Source: Comamonas sp. SCN 65-56
Lineage (GTDB): Bacteria; Pseudomonadota; Gammaproteobacteria; Burkholderiales; Burkholderiaceae_C
Assembly: GCF_001724135.1 (NCBI RefSeq)
Contig: NZ_MEDS01000025.1
Coordinates: 248,001 to 312,000 of the forward strand
Direction: 5' to 3'
Length of the DNA: 64,000 nt
The position numbers and the translations under genes were made by a program. The notes beneath the pieces were generated by a model. The model saw only the letters and a program-made list of their open reading frames with translations. It did no database searches and had not been told where the DNA came from. This document shows, in pieces, positions 1-10,596 of this stretch. How positions within the stretch are numbered: the stretch's first letter is position 1; every line of letters begins with the position of its first letter.

Positions 1-183
1 CCCCAGGATATGGCGCAGCAGCACCGTCTTGCCGGTGCCCGAGCCGCCGACGAGCGACAGCAGCTCGCCGCGCGCCACCGTGAGATCAAGGTGCTCGTGC
101 ACGCTGAAGGCTTGCGCGCCCTTGCCGAACACGGTCGCCAGGTCGCGAACTTCAACGAAGGCGGGCGCCGCATCGCCAGTCAC
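1..183 (-). CDS. mlaF: MlaF-like ABC transporter ATPase, N-terminal fragment (cut by window start)
   Basis: Only the first ~60 codons lie in the window. The reverse-strand translation from a GTG at 183 runs through a typical ABC start and a Walker A box GGSGTGKT followed by VLLRHILG, which is the pattern of the MlaF/Ttg2A ATPases that power MCE-type phospholipid transport between the envelope membranes. The GTG overlaps the stop codon of the upstream permease (GTGA), so the two are translationally coupled. The rest of the ATPase and the expected MlaD-type substrate-binding protein should lie to the left of base 1. Family assignment rests on the P-loop and on the neighbour. Confidence 0.85.
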   Translation of the reverse strand, partial: MTGDAAPAFVEVRDLATVFGKGAQAFSVHEHLDLTVARGELLSLVGGSGTGKTVLLRHILG

Positions 184-1301
184 TGGAACCCCACGTTTTT
201 GAACAGGATGGCAAACAGCGCATCCACCAGGATCACCACCGTGATCGCACTCACCACCGAGGCCGTCGTGCCCTCGCCCAGGCTTTGCGTGTTGGGCTGC
301 ACACGCATGCCCCAGACACAGCCGATGAGCGCGATCAGCACGCCGAAGACGATGGATTTGGCAGTCGCCAGCACCAGCGTCATGCCCTGCACCGCCATCG
401 GCAGCGACTGGTAGAAGAAGCCCGGCGTGATGTGCAGCACGATGTCCGACGCCAGCACGCCGCCGGCCAGCGCTGCTGCCGTGGTCCAGGCCGAGACCAG
501 CGGCATCGCGATGCCCAGCGCCACGGCGCGTGGCAGCACCAGGCGGTAGCTGTGCGAAATGCCCATGACGCGCATCGCGTCGAGCTCTTCGGTCACGCGC
601 ATCACGCCGATCTGCGCGGTGATGGCCGAGCCCGAGCGCCCGGCCACGAGGATGGCCGCCAGCATCGGCCCGAGCTCGCGGATCAGCGAGATGCCGAGGA
701 TGTTGACGATGAAGGCCTCGGCGCCAAAGCGCTGCAGCTGCAGGCTCATCAGGTAAGCCAGCACGATGCCGATCAGAAAACCCACGAGTGCGGTGATCGG
801 CAAGGCGGTGGCCCCCATCTGGTACAGATGCCCGGAAATGTCGCGCCACGGCGCTCGCCCGGGGGCACGCAGCAGCCGCCCCAGGTCCAGCAGCAGCTGG
901 CCGATGACCTCGATCAGCTGGCGCACGAACTTCACTGCGCCCAGCACCATCTCGCCCAGGTGCTCCAGCGCCTCGGTGCGCCGTGGCTTGTGAATCTGCG
1001 CCCCGGGCGGGGTGAGCTGCGCGACATGTTCCAGCATCTGCCGCTGCGCGTCGCCTGCCTGCAGCTCGCTCGGCCAGCGCCGACCCCAGTGGTGCCAGAG
1101 AAGCTGCGCACCCACGTGGTCGAGCCGCCCCAGCCCGCGCACATCCCAGGCCTGCTGCACATCGGTGCCGCGCAGGGCCGCCGTCAGCATGCGCCAGGTC
1201 GGGCGATCGGCCAATGCGGCCGCCACCCAATCACCACCCAGCCGCACGCGCGGCGTTGCGCCCTGCTCCAGGGCCAGCGTGGGAGGAGAAAACAGCGGCA
1301 T
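180..1301 (-). CDS. mlaE: MlaE-family ABC permease with N-terminal STAS domain
   Basis: A 373-residue protein. Residues ~1-110 are a soluble STAS-like domain; from ~120 on is the MlaE/YrbE permease (DUF140), with the signature region around GISLIRELGPMLAAILVAGRSG and the following TAQIGVMRVTEELDAMRVMG segment and several hydrophobic helices. The family works with an MlaF ATPase and an MCE protein to move lipids across the envelope. In Escherichia coli the STAS protein MlaB is separate; here it is fused to the permease. Gene order is permease first, ATPase second, overlapping by 4 bases. Substrate direction is not deducible. Confidence 0.9.
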   Translation of the reverse strand: MPLFSPPTLALEQGATPRVRLGGDWVAAALADRPTWRMLTAALRGTDVQQAWDVRGLGRLDHVGAQLLWHHWGRRWPSELQAGDAQRQMLEHVAQLTPPGAQIHKPRRTEALEHLGEMVLGAVKFVRQLIEVIGQLLLDLGRLLRAPGRAPWRDISGHLYQMGATALPITALVGFLIGIVLAYLMSLQLQRFGAEAFIVNILGISLIRELGPMLAAILVAGRSGSAITAQIGVMRVTEELDAMRVMGISHSYRLVLPRAVALGIAMPLVSAWTTAAALAGGVLASDIVLHITPGFFYQSLPMAVQGMTLVLATAKSIVFGVLIALIGCVWGMRVQPNTQSLGEGTTASVVSAITVVILVDALFAILFKNVGFQ

Positions 1302-1474
1302 GGGGGGCGAGTGTCACACAAGCGCGGTGGCGCAACGATACATTTCTGCTGAAACAGGCGAATTACGCATATGGTACAAGCGTTGACAACTATGAATTCA
1401 ATAGTGTGAGGGTCTTTGGGCAGGTCCGTCGCGGGCGACGCACAATTGCCGGGTATCCGCAAAGGCTGCACCCC

Positions 1475-3142
1475 ATGAGCGACACCACGTTTGACACCAT
1501 CATCATCGGCGCCGGCACCGCCGGCTCACTGCTCGCCAATCGCCTGAGCCAGGACCCCCACCGGCGCGTGCTGCTGCTCGAAGCCGGTCCGCGCGACAAC
1601 TACCACTGGATCCACATTCCCGTCGGCTACCTGTATTGCATTGGCAATCCGCGCACCGACTGGCTCTACCAGACCGAGCCCGACAAAGGCCTGAACGGCC
1701 GCCAGCTGCGCTACCCGCGCGGGCGCACGCTGGGCGGCTGCTCCAGCATCAACGGCATGCTCTACCTGCGCGGACAAAGTCAGGACTACGAGCATTGGGC
1801 CGACGTGACGGGCGAAGACGCTTGGCGCTGGAGCAACGTGCTGGAGACCTTCAAGCGCCACGAAGACCATTGGCGACTGGATCGCCCCGACGGCGTGGAT
1901 GAAAGCTTCCAGCGGCTGCACGCCAACTACGCCACCGGCAGCAGCGGCGAGTGGCGCGTGGAAAAGCAGCGCCTGCGCTGGGAAATTCTCGATGCCTTTG
2001 CCGCCGCCGCGGTGCAGGCCGGCATACCCGCCACGACGGATTTCAACACCGGCAACAACGAAGGCGTGGGCTATTTTGAAGTCAACCAGCGCCGCGGCTG
2101 GCGCTGGAACACCGCCAAGGCCTTTCTGCGCCCGACCTGCGAGAACCGCCCCAACTGCACCCTCTGGACCGGCGCGCAGGCGATGAAGCTCATCACCACC
2201 ACCGCGCCCAACGGCAAGAAGCGCTGCAGCGCGGTGCAAGTGCTCAAGGACGGCGAGATAGTCACCGTGCATGCGGTGCGCGAAGTCATCCTGAGCGCCG
2301 GCGCGGTTAACTCGCCGCAGCTGCTGCAGCTCTCAGGCATAGGCCCGGTCGATCTGCTGCAGCAGCACGGCATCCCGGTGGTGCACGCCTTGCCCGGTGT
2401 CGGCGCCAATCTGCAGGACCATTTGCAGATACGCGCGGTCTTCAAGGTGCAAGGTGTGCAGACACTCAACACCCTGGCCAATGATCCGTTCGGCAAGGCA
2501 TGGATAGGCCTGCAATACCTCTTCAGCCGGAGCGGGCCGATGAGCATGGCGCCGTCGCAGCTGGGCGCGTTCACCCGCTCGGATCCGGGCCGCGAGCGTC
2601 CCAATCTGGAATTTCACGTGCAGCCGCTGTCGCTGGACGCCTTCGGTGAACCGCTGCACGACTTCCCGGCCTTCACCGCCAGCGTCTGCAACCTGCAACC
2701 CACGAGCCGGGGCACGGTGCGCATCAAGAGCGCGAATTTCAAGGATGCACCGGCGATCGCACCCAACTACCTCTCGACCGAGGAAGACCAGCGCATCGCC
2801 GCCAGCAGCCTGCGCGTCACGCGACACATCGCCGCCCAACCGGCGCTGGCGCGCTACCAGCCGCAGGAATACAAGCCGGGCGTGCAATTCCAGAGCGACG
2901 CGGAGCTCGCGCGTCTGGCGGGCGACATCGCCACCACCATCTTTCACCCCGTGGGCACGACGCGCATGGGCCGCGCCGCGGACCCGATGGCGGTGCTCGA
3001 TCCGCACCTGCGCGTGCATGGCATCGACGGCCTGCGCGTGGTGGACGCAGGCGCCATGCCGACCATCACCAGCGGCAACACCAACAGCCCCACCTTGATG
3101 ATGGCGGAGATGGCGGCGCGCTGGATCAGCGCAGGCGAGTGA
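1475..3142 (+). CDS. GMC-family FAD-dependent oxidoreductase (choline dehydrogenase-like)
   Basis: A 555-residue protein. It opens with the FAD-binding motif IIIGAGTAGSLLANRLS and LLLEAGP, has the GMC signature regions RGRTLGGCSSINGM (~90) and GAVNSPQLLQLSGIGP (~285), and ends with the catalytic HPVGTTRMG histidine region and the VVDAGAMPTITSGNTNSPT segment. GMC enzymes oxidise alcohols to aldehydes with FAD; choline dehydrogenase (BetA) is the nearest well-known relative, but no bet genes are adjacent and the substrate is open. An ATG at 1475 with AAAGG upstream was chosen because the reading frame upstream has no homology. A strong terminator follows. Confidence 0.88.
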   Translation: MSDTTFDTIIIGAGTAGSLLANRLSQDPHRRVLLLEAGPRDNYHWIHIPVGYLYCIGNPRTDWLYQTEPDKGLNGRQLRYPRGRTLGGCSSINGMLYLRGQSQDYEHWADVTGEDAWRWSNVLETFKRHEDHWRLDRPDGVDESFQRLHANYATGSSGEWRVEKQRLRWEILDAFAAAAVQAGIPATTDFNTGNNEGVGYFEVNQRRGWRWNTAKAFLRPTCENRPNCTLWTGAQAMKLITTTAPNGKKRCSAVQVLKDGEIVTVHAVREVILSAGAVNSPQLLQLSGIGPVDLLQQHGIPVVHALPGVGANLQDHLQIRAVFKVQGVQTLNTLANDPFGKAWIGLQYLFSRSGPMSMAPSQLGAFTRSDPGRERPNLEFHVQPLSLDAFGEPLHDFPAFTASVCNLQPTSRGTVRIKSANFKDAPAIAPNYLSTEEDQRIAASSLRVTRHIAAQPALARYQPQEYKPGVQFQSDAELARLAGDIATTIFHPVGTTRMGRAADPMAVLDPHLRVHGIDGLRVVDAGAMPTITSGNTNSPTLMMAEMAARWISAGE

Positions 3143-3300
3143 CGGTAATTGGGGAAAGTACCGATGCGCGCTATCACGCAAGTGACTACAGTACCGGCAC
3201 TCAAGGCGCTCCCTCCGGTGCGCACCGAGGGCCGGGGAGACACACCAGCCAAACAACACGCAATACGAGGCGCCCAACAAGAGGCGCCCATTTTTTGAGA

Positions 3301-3328
3301 AGCACCTGCCCGTCAGGTGCTTTTTTTT
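3301..3328 (+). terminator. Rho-independent terminator after the GMC oxidoreductase gene
   Basis: Perfect 8-bp stem AGCACCTG / CAGGTGCT with a 5-base loop (3301-3321), followed by a run of eight T residues. It lies 160 bases after the oxidoreductase stop and just before the TSUP gene, so it separates the two units. Confidence 0.9.
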
Positions 3329-3353
3329 CGCCCCGGAAGCGACAATCGCGGCG

Positions 3354-4112
3354 ATGGATTCCATCCTCGTTGCCCTGGCCTCGCTGCTGGCCGGCTTTGT
3401 CGATTCCGTCGTTGGCGGCGGCGGGCTGATTCTGCTGCCGGCGCTGTTCGCCACCTACCCCGGTGCCGTTCCCGGCGATCTGCTCGGCACCAACAAGAGC
3501 GCCGCGATCTGGGGCACCGGTGTGGCCACGGCGCAGTACGCGCGGCGCGTGCAGATCCGCTGGCCCACCATGCTGCCGGCCGCCGCCACCTGCTTCGTGG
3601 CCGCATTCCTGGGCGCCTGGGTCGTCACGCTCGTCTCGGCCGAGATACTGCGCAAGCTCCTGCCCATCATCCTCATCGCCCTGCTGGGCTATACCCTGGC
3701 GCGCAAGGAGCTGGGGCGGGTGCATGCGCCATTGCTGAGCCAGGCCCATGAACGTCTGGCGGCCTGTGCGATCGCCGCGGTGATCGGGTTTTACGACGGT
3801 TTTTTCGGCCCTGGCACCGGCAGCTTTTTCATCTTCCTGTTCGTGCGTTTCCTGGGATACGACTTTCTCAACGCCTCGGTCTCGGCCAAGTTGCTCAACC
3901 TTGCCACCAACGCCTCGTCCCTGATCTTGTTCGCCGCCAAGGGCCATGTCTGGTGGCATCTGACGCTGTGGCTTGCCGCCGCCAACGTGCTGGGCAGCGT
4001 GCTGGGCGCGCACATGGCCCTGCGCCACGGCGCGGGCTTTGTGCGCACGCTTTTCATCGCCGTCGTCGGCCTGCTGATCCTGAAGACGGGCTATGACGCC
4101 TTCCTGCGCTGA
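3354..4112 (+). CDS. TSUP (TauE/SafE, DUF81) family membrane permease
   Basis: A 252-residue polytopic membrane protein. The N-terminus FVDSVVGGGGLILLPAL and the internal repeat FYDGFFGPGTGSFFIFLFVRFLGYDF carry the two glycine-rich half-repeats typical of the TSUP family, which export or import sulfur-containing or organic anions such as sulfoacetate, sulfite or thiosulfate. About 7-8 hydrophobic helices are visible. It stands alone between a terminator and the convergent mrdA, so the substrate cannot be read from context. Ends 6 bases from the mrdA stop codon. Confidence 0.85.
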   Translation: MDSILVALASLLAGFVDSVVGGGGLILLPALFATYPGAVPGDLLGTNKSAAIWGTGVATAQYARRVQIRWPTMLPAAATCFVAAFLGAWVVTLVSAEILRKLLPIILIALLGYTLARKELGRVHAPLLSQAHERLAACAIAAVIGFYDGFFGPGTGSFFIFLFVRFLGYDFLNASVSAKLLNLATNASSLILFAAKGHVWWHLTLWLAAANVLGSVLGAHMALRHGAGFVRTLFIAVVGLLILKTGYDAFLR

Positions 4113-4118
4113 GCCGCG

Positions 4119-6065
4119 TTACTGGGCTGCCGCGGGCAGTGGCACACCCTCGGCACGACGGGGCGTGCCGATCGGCACCGCCGCCTGCCCGCGCGCCACG
4201 GCGGCGATGTCTTCCTCGCTCGGGTATTGGCCCGCCAGCCAGTAATCAAACACCCGTCGCACGATGGGCGCGGCCGCCGCAGCGCCAAAGCCGGCGTTCT
4301 CCACGATCAGCGCGACCGCGATACGCGGATGCTCCAGCGGCGCAAACGCGGCAAACAGCGAATGGTCGCGCTGATGCTCCTCCAGCAGCTTGGCGTTGTA
4401 CTTGACGTTCTGCCCCAGACTCACCGCCTGCGCGGTGCCGGTCTTGCCCGCCGAGGTGTAGGGCGCGCCAGCAAACACGCGCCGCCCGGTACCGGCCTCA
4501 TTCACCGCGGCCAGCGCATTGCGCACGATGGCAAGGTTCTTCTCCTTGAAATCCAGGTTCACGCCCGGCGGTTCTTCCAGCGGCCTGACCTCGCCCGTCA
4601 CCTGGTCCTTCACCGCCTTGGCCACATGCGGGCGGTAGCGCGTGCCATCGTTGGCCAGCACGCTCTCGGCGACCGCCAGCTGCAGCATGGTGAAGCTGTT
4701 GTAACCCTGGCCGATGCCGAGCGACACCGTCTCGCCCGGGAACCACTTTTTCATGTCGGCGCGCTTGTAGGCGTTTTTCTTCCATTCGGTACTGGGCAGG
4801 ATGCCGCGCACCTCGCCGCCCAGATCGATGCCGGTGATCTGGCCCAATCCGAGCGGCGCCATGAAATCGTGGATCGCGTTCACGCCCATGTCGACGGCCA
4901 GCGAATAGAAATAGGTGTTGCTGGAAAACTGGATGGCGCGCGTCATGTCCACGCCGCCCAGCCCCCCTTCATGGCTTCTGAAGGTGCGCCCGCCGAAGTT
5001 GTAGAAACCGGGGTCGTTGATCACCAGTTTGGGATCACGCTTGCCCAGTTGCAACGCCGCCAATGCCATGAAGGGCTTGTAGGTGGAACCCGGCGGATAG
5101 GTGCCGCGCAGCGCACGATTGAGCAAGGGCTTGTTGATGGATTCATTGAGCTGCTGCCAGTTTTCCTGGTCTATGCCGTCAACGAACAGGTTGGGATCGA
5201 ACGTGGGCTTGGAGACCAGCGCCAGCACCTCGCCGTTGCGCGGATCTATCGCCACCAGCGCCCCGCGCCGCTCGCCATACAGGTCTTCAACGAGTTTTTG
5301 CAGTTTGATGTCGACCGAAAGGATCACCGTGTCGCCCGGGGTCGCCGGGTGGGTCTCCAGCCGCCGCACCGCATAGCCGCCGGCCGAGGTCTCCAGCAGT
5401 TCAAACCCGGTCTGGCCGTGCAGCTGCTCTTCATAGCTTTGCTCCACGCCGAGCTTGCCGATGTAATCGGTGCCGCGGTAGTTGGCAGCGTCGTCGGAGT
5501 CCTCTATGCGCTCTTTTTCTCTCTGGTTGATGCGGCCGATGTAGCCGATCACATGGCTGCCGACCTCAGCCAGCGGGTAGGAGCGAAACAGCCGCGCCTT
5601 GACCTCCACGCCCGGAAAGCGCCAGCGCTGCGCGGCGAAACGCGCCACCTCTTCGTCGGTGAGGCGCGTGCGTATCGGCAACGAGTCGAAGCGGCGCGAT
5701 TCATCCATCAGCCGTTTGAAACGGCGCTTGTCGCGTGGCTGGATATCGACGATCGCCGACAACGCGTCTATCGTCGCATCGACATCGATGGCGCGCGACG
5801 GCGTGATCTCCAGCGTATAGGCCGAATAGTTGGTCGCCAGCACCACGCCGTTGCGGTCCAGGATCTGCCCGCGCATCGGCACGATGGGCACCACAGCGGT
5901 GCGGTTGCTTTCGGCCTGTTCGGCCAGATCGTCATAGCGCAGCACCTGCAGCACATACAAGCGCCAGGCGATGAGAGCAAACGCCAGCAGCACCAGGGCG
6001 CCCACCACCCAGACCCGCAGGCGAAAACGCCCGGCATCCCGCTCGGCATCGCGCAGTTCTGTCAT
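4119..6065 (-). CDS. mrdA: Penicillin-binding protein 2 (peptidoglycan transpeptidase of the elongasome)
   Basis: A 648-residue protein. One N-terminal membrane helix (~16-40) is followed by the PBP dimerisation domain and the transpeptidase domain. All three active-site motifs are present: STYK at 327-330, SSN at 381-383 and KTG at 541-543. It cross-links peptidoglycan during lateral wall growth together with MreBCD and RodA. Its ATG overlaps the mreD stop (ATGA). The usual partner rodA does not follow; the next gene is the convergent TSUP permease. The reading frame is open far upstream, but that part overlaps mreD and mreC and is not real. Confidence 0.96.
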   Translation of the reverse strand: MTELRDAERDAGRFRLRVWVVGALVLLAFALIAWRLYVLQVLRYDDLAEQAESNRTAVVPIVPMRGQILDRNGVVLATNYSAYTLEITPSRAIDVDATIDALSAIVDIQPRDKRRFKRLMDESRRFDSLPIRTRLTDEEVARFAAQRWRFPGVEVKARLFRSYPLAEVGSHVIGYIGRINQREKERIEDSDDAANYRGTDYIGKLGVEQSYEEQLHGQTGFELLETSAGGYAVRRLETHPATPGDTVILSVDIKLQKLVEDLYGERRGALVAIDPRNGEVLALVSKPTFDPNLFVDGIDQENWQQLNESINKPLLNRALRGTYPPGSTYKPFMALAALQLGKRDPKLVINDPGFYNFGGRTFRSHEGGLGGVDMTRAIQFSSNTYFYSLAVDMGVNAIHDFMAPLGLGQITGIDLGGEVRGILPSTEWKKNAYKRADMKKWFPGETVSLGIGQGYNSFTMLQLAVAESVLANDGTRYRPHVAKAVKDQVTGEVRPLEEPPGVNLDFKEKNLAIVRNALAAVNEAGTGRRVFAGAPYTSAGKTGTAQAVSLGQNVKYNAKLLEEHQRDHSLFAAFAPLEHPRIAVALIVENAGFGAAAAAPIVRRVFDYWLAGQYPSEEDIAAVARGQAAVPIGTPRRAEGVPLPAAAQ

Positions 6066-6583
6066 CAGAGCGGGCGGTTGTCGTCCTGGTCCGGCGGGCG
6101 CCGCTGCGGCGCCAGCAGCAGCACGCTGGTCAGCGGCCAGATCAGCGCCTCCAGCAGCGGCGCGAGCAGACTTTGCCAGCCAGGCGCTTCGCCCGAGCCC
6201 AGCACACCCAGAGCAACGCCCAGCAGATGGGCGCCGGCAAACAGCGGCAGCAGTTGCAGTGCCTGCCACAAGGGGTTGAACCAGAGCAGACGCCGCTGCA
6301 ACGCCTGCACGCCAAACACCAGCAGGCAATACACCAGCGCATGCTGTCCGAGCAGCGTCGACTGGTGCACGTCGATCGCCAGCCCGAGCGCGAAAGCCAC
6401 CCCCATGCCGACGTAGCGCGGCTGGTGCATGCTCCAGAAGGCCAGCAGCACCATCAGCCAGTCCGGCGTCCACGTCACGCGCCCCAGCGGGAGCAAATCC
6501 AGCGCCAGTGCGACCAGCAAACTGGCCCCCACGAAGGCCGGACTCACCGGCAACAGCAATTGCTGACCCTTGGGCAGAATCAC
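6065..6583 (-). CDS. mreD: Rod shape-determining protein MreD
   Basis: A 172-residue, very hydrophobic protein with about five membrane helices and the pattern LGLAIDVHQSTLLGQHALVYCLL typical of MreD. It belongs to the membrane complex that links cytoplasmic MreB filaments to wall synthesis. It overlaps mreC by 4 bases and mrdA by 1 base at its two ends, so the operon is tightly coupled. Confidence 0.93.
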   Translation of the reverse strand: MILPKGQQLLLPVSPAFVGASLLVALALDLLPLGRVTWTPDWLMVLLAFWSMHQPRYVGMGVAFALGLAIDVHQSTLLGQHALVYCLLVFGVQALQRRLLWFNPLWQALQLLPLFAGAHLLGVALGVLGSGEAPGWQSLLAPLLEALIWPLTSVLLLAPQRRPPDQDDNRPL

Positions 6584-7518
6584 GGCCGCCCCCCGCGTTC
6601 GCCGCGTGCTGGCGCGGCCGTCGGCGCACTGCGCTGGCTCGCCGAGGGCCGCGCGGCTTCGGGCTGCACCGGCTGCAGCACCATGACCTGCTGCGCGCCC
6701 TGCATCTGCGCCAGCGGCGCGCAGTAAATCCGCGCAAAAGTGGTGTCGGCGCGACGTTCGAGGTGCACCACTCGCGCCACCTGCAATCCGGGCGGATAAA
6801 CACCATCGACCCCGCTGGTGGTCAGCAAATCGCCCTCCTGCACATCCGCGCTGCCAGGCGTGAAGCGCAACTCCAGGCCGCCGTCATGACTCAGGGTCGG
6901 ATCGCCAAAGGCAATGCTGCGCGCGCCCGAGCGCGCATTGAGGACCGGAATGCTCTGGTCGCGGTCCACCAGCAGCGTCACCTCGCTGACCGCGGCAAAC
7001 ACGCGCGTGACCTGCCCGAGCACGCCGCGTGCATCCACCACCGGCGAACCCGGCTGCACACCCGCAAGCTGCCCGCGGTCTATCGTGACCTTGCGCGCAT
7101 ACGGGTCGGGCGTGTCATAGAGCACCTCGGCGGCAATCGCCGGCGTATCGATGCGCTGGCGCAGCGCCAGCAGCTCGCGCAGCCTGGCGTTCTCGTGCTG
7201 CAATTGCTCGGTCTCGCCGGCGCGCACGGCCATTTGCGTCATCTCACGGTGGGTTTCGCGCAGCGCCTCCTGCGCGTCGTCCAGCGACTGGAAATAGCCC
7301 GCGCCGCGGCCGGCGAACTCCACCGGCTGCAGCATCAGCCACTGCAAGGGATAAAGCGCCGTCGCAACCACCTGGCGCAGCGGCTCGGTGACGTGAAAAC
7401 GGGCATCCGCCACCATCAGGAACAGCGCCAGCGCGCCATACAGCACCAGCTGCGAAAGCGCGGACGGCCCCTGCCTGAAAAACGACGGCGCCCTGCGCTC
7501 CAAGGTACCCAAAGGCAT
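6580..7518 (-). CDS. mreC: Rod shape-determining protein MreC
   Basis: A 312-residue bitopic protein: short basic N-terminus, one membrane helix (~20-40), a coiled coil (~65-115, rich in Glu/Gln/Leu), then the beta-rich periplasmic MreC domain with VVDARGVLGQV and LLTTSGVDGVYPPGLQV. The C-terminal ~35 residues are a low-complexity Ala/Pro/Arg tail. MreC scaffolds elongasome enzymes in the periplasm. The ATG at 7518 was chosen because it leaves the usual short cytoplasmic tail; 37 bases separate it from mreB. Confidence 0.93.
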   Translation of the reverse strand: MPLGTLERRAPSFFRQGPSALSQLVLYGALALFLMVADARFHVTEPLRQVVATALYPLQWLMLQPVEFAGRGAGYFQSLDDAQEALRETHREMTQMAVRAGETEQLQHENARLRELLALRQRIDTPAIAAEVLYDTPDPYARKVTIDRGQLAGVQPGSPVVDARGVLGQVTRVFAAVSEVTLLVDRDQSIPVLNARSGARSIAFGDPTLSHDGGLELRFTPGSADVQEGDLLTTSGVDGVYPPGLQVARVVHLERRADTTFARIYCAPLAQMQGAQQVMVLQPVQPEAARPSASQRSAPTAAPARGERGGRP

Positions 7519-7555
7519 GGATACAATCCCTCGCCCGCTGCGCCGCCAAGGCGAA

Positions 7556-8802
<1,247 letters not shown>

Positions 8803-9102
8803 ATGGCACTGACCCCCGAAGACATCACGCGCATCGCCCGGCTGGCGCGGCTTGAACTGAGCGCAAGCGAAGCCGATCGCATGCGCAGCACGATCAACGA
8901 TTTTTTTGGCATCGTGGCGCAGATGCAGGCGGTGGACACCACCGGCGTGAAGCCCCTGGCCCACCCGCTGTCGGCGGTGCAGCCGGTGGCGCTGCGTCTG
9001 ATGGACGACGCGGTGAGCGAGCCCAACGCGCGCGAGGCCTATCTCGCCAACGCCCCCGCGGCCGAACGCGGACTGTTCCTTGTGCCGCGCGTGATCGAGT
9101 GA
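8803..9102 (+). CDS. gatC: Asp/Glu-tRNA amidotransferase subunit C
   Basis: A 99-residue protein starting [19 protein letters not shown], the usual GatC opening, and ending in a LVPRVIE tail. GatC stabilises the GatA-GatB complex that converts Glu-tRNA(Gln) and Asp-tRNA(Asn) to the amidated forms. First gene of gatCAB, 4 bases before gatA. Confidence 0.95.
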   Translation: MALTPEDITRIARLARLELSASEADRMRSTINDFFGIVAQMQAVDTTGVKPLAHPLSAVQPVALRLMDDAVSEPNAREAYLANAPAAERGLFLVPRVIE

Positions 9103-9106
9103 CGCC

Positions 9107-10594
9107 ATGACGACCGAGTTGCATCAAATGGGCGTGGCCCAACTCGCCGCGCAGTTGCACGACAAGCAGATCAGCAGCGTGGAGGCGGCGCAGCACTTTC
9201 TGGCGCGCGCGCGCCGGCACCAAAGTCTGGCGGCCTTTCTGGCTCTGGATGAAGAGGCCACTCTGACTCAGGCTCGCGCACAGGACGCGCTGATCGCCCG
9301 GGGCGAGGGCGGGCGGCTCGCCGGTGTGCCGATTGCGCACAAGGACGTGTTCGTTACGCGCGATTTCGTCACCACCGCGGCCAGCACGATGCTCGCCGGC
9401 TACCGCTCGCCGTTTGACGCCACCATCGTGCGCAATCTGGCCGAAGCCGGCTGCGTGACGCTGGGCAAGCTCGCCTGCGACGAATTCGCCATGGGCGGCG
9501 CCAGCGAGAACGTGGGCGTCCCTGCCGTTGGTTTCGACAAGGCGCAACCCGTACGCAACCCCTGGGATGCCACGCGCGTTCCGGGTGGCTCGTCGGGCGG
9601 CTCCTCGAGCGCCGTCGCTGCGCGGCTGGCGCCAGCGGCGACCGGCAGCGACACCGGCGGCTCGATCCGCCAGCCTGCGGGTTTTTGCGGCATCACCGGC
9701 ATCAAGCCGACCTACGGGCGCGCCAGCCGCTACGGCATGATCGCCTACGCCTCCAGCCTGGACCAGGCCGGCGCGATGGGACGCAGCGCCGAGGACTGCG
9801 CGCTGATCCTCTCGGCGATGTGCGGGCCGGACGTGATGCACGACGCCACCAGCGTCGACCAGCCCGCCGAGGACTACACCCGCGCGCTGGGCCAGCCGCT
9901 CGATGGCCTGCGCATCGGTGTGCCCGAGGAATTCTTCGGCGACGGGTTGAGTGCGGACGTGCGCACCGCCATCGACGCGGCGCTGCTCGAATACGAAAAG
10001 CTCGGCGCGCACCGCGTGCCGGTGAAGCTGCCGCGCACCGAACTTGCGGTGCCGGTCTACTACATCATCAGCCCGGCCGAAGCGAGCTCCAACCTGTCGC
10101 GCTTTGACGGCGTGCGCTACGGCCACCGCACCGCCAAGTACACTGACCTGCTCGACATGTACCAGAAGAGCCGCGCCGAGGGCTTTGGCGAAGAAGTCAA
10201 GCGCCGCATCATGATCGGCGCCTACGTGCTCTCCGAGGGCTACTACGACGCCTACTATCTGCAGGCGCAGAAGATTCGCCGCCTGATTTCCGACGACTTC
10301 CAGCAGGCCTTCCAGACTTGCGACGTGATCGCCGGGCCGGTGGCACCCACTGTCGCGCCCGCCATCGGCGCGCAGACCGATCCGGTGACCAACTACCTCG
10401 CCGACGTCTACACCCTGCCCGCCTCGCTCGCCGGCCTGCCCGGGCTCTCGCACCCCGTCGGCCTGGGAGCCCATGACATGCCGGTGGGTCTGCAGCTCAT
10501 CGCCAACCACTTCCAGGAAGGGCGGCTGCTGAACGCCGCGCACATCTTCCAGCAGGCCACCGACTTTCACCTGCGTACGCCTGAGGGCTTCTGA
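9107..10594 (+). CDS. gatA: Asp/Glu-tRNA amidotransferase subunit A (amidase)
   Basis: A 495-residue amidase-signature protein. The Lys-Ser-cisSer triad is visible: Lys in [13 protein letters not shown] (~80), Ser in [11 protein letters not shown] (~160) and Ser in [13 protein letters not shown] (~182). It releases ammonia from glutamine, which is channelled to GatB. Length and motifs are normal. Middle gene of gatCAB, 2 bases before gatB. Confidence 0.97.
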   Translation: MTTELHQMGVAQLAAQLHDKQISSVEAAQHFLARARRHQSLAAFLALDEEATLTQARAQDALIARGEGGRLAGVPIAHKDVFVTRDFVTTAASTMLAGYRSPFDATIVRNLAEAGCVTLGKLACDEFAMGGASENVGVPAVGFDKAQPVRNPWDATRVPGGSSGGSSSAVAARLAPAATGSDTGGSIRQPAGFCGITGIKPTYGRASRYGMIAYASSLDQAGAMGRSAEDCALILSAMCGPDVMHDATSVDQPAEDYTRALGQPLDGLRIGVPEEFFGDGLSADVRTAIDAALLEYEKLGAHRVPVKLPRTELAVPVYYIISPAEASSNLSRFDGVRYGHRTAKYTDLLDMYQKSRAEGFGEEVKRRIMIGAYVLSEGYYDAYYLQAQKIRRLISDDFQQAFQTCDVIAGPVAPTVAPAIGAQTDPVTNYLADVYTLPASLAGLPGLSHPVGLGAHDMPVGLQLIANHFQEGRLLNAAHIFQQATDFHLRTPEGF

Positions 10595-10596
10595 AC

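Noticed and set aside
1383-1420. TTGACA-like -35 box upstream of the GMC oxidoreductase gene
   Set aside because: No acceptable -10 box at 16-18 bases, so I do not call a promoter.
4227-6416. Plus-strand 729-codon open frame opposite mrdA and mreD
   Set aside because: Antisense shadow of well-supported genes; composition is His/Arg/Gln-rich with no domain.
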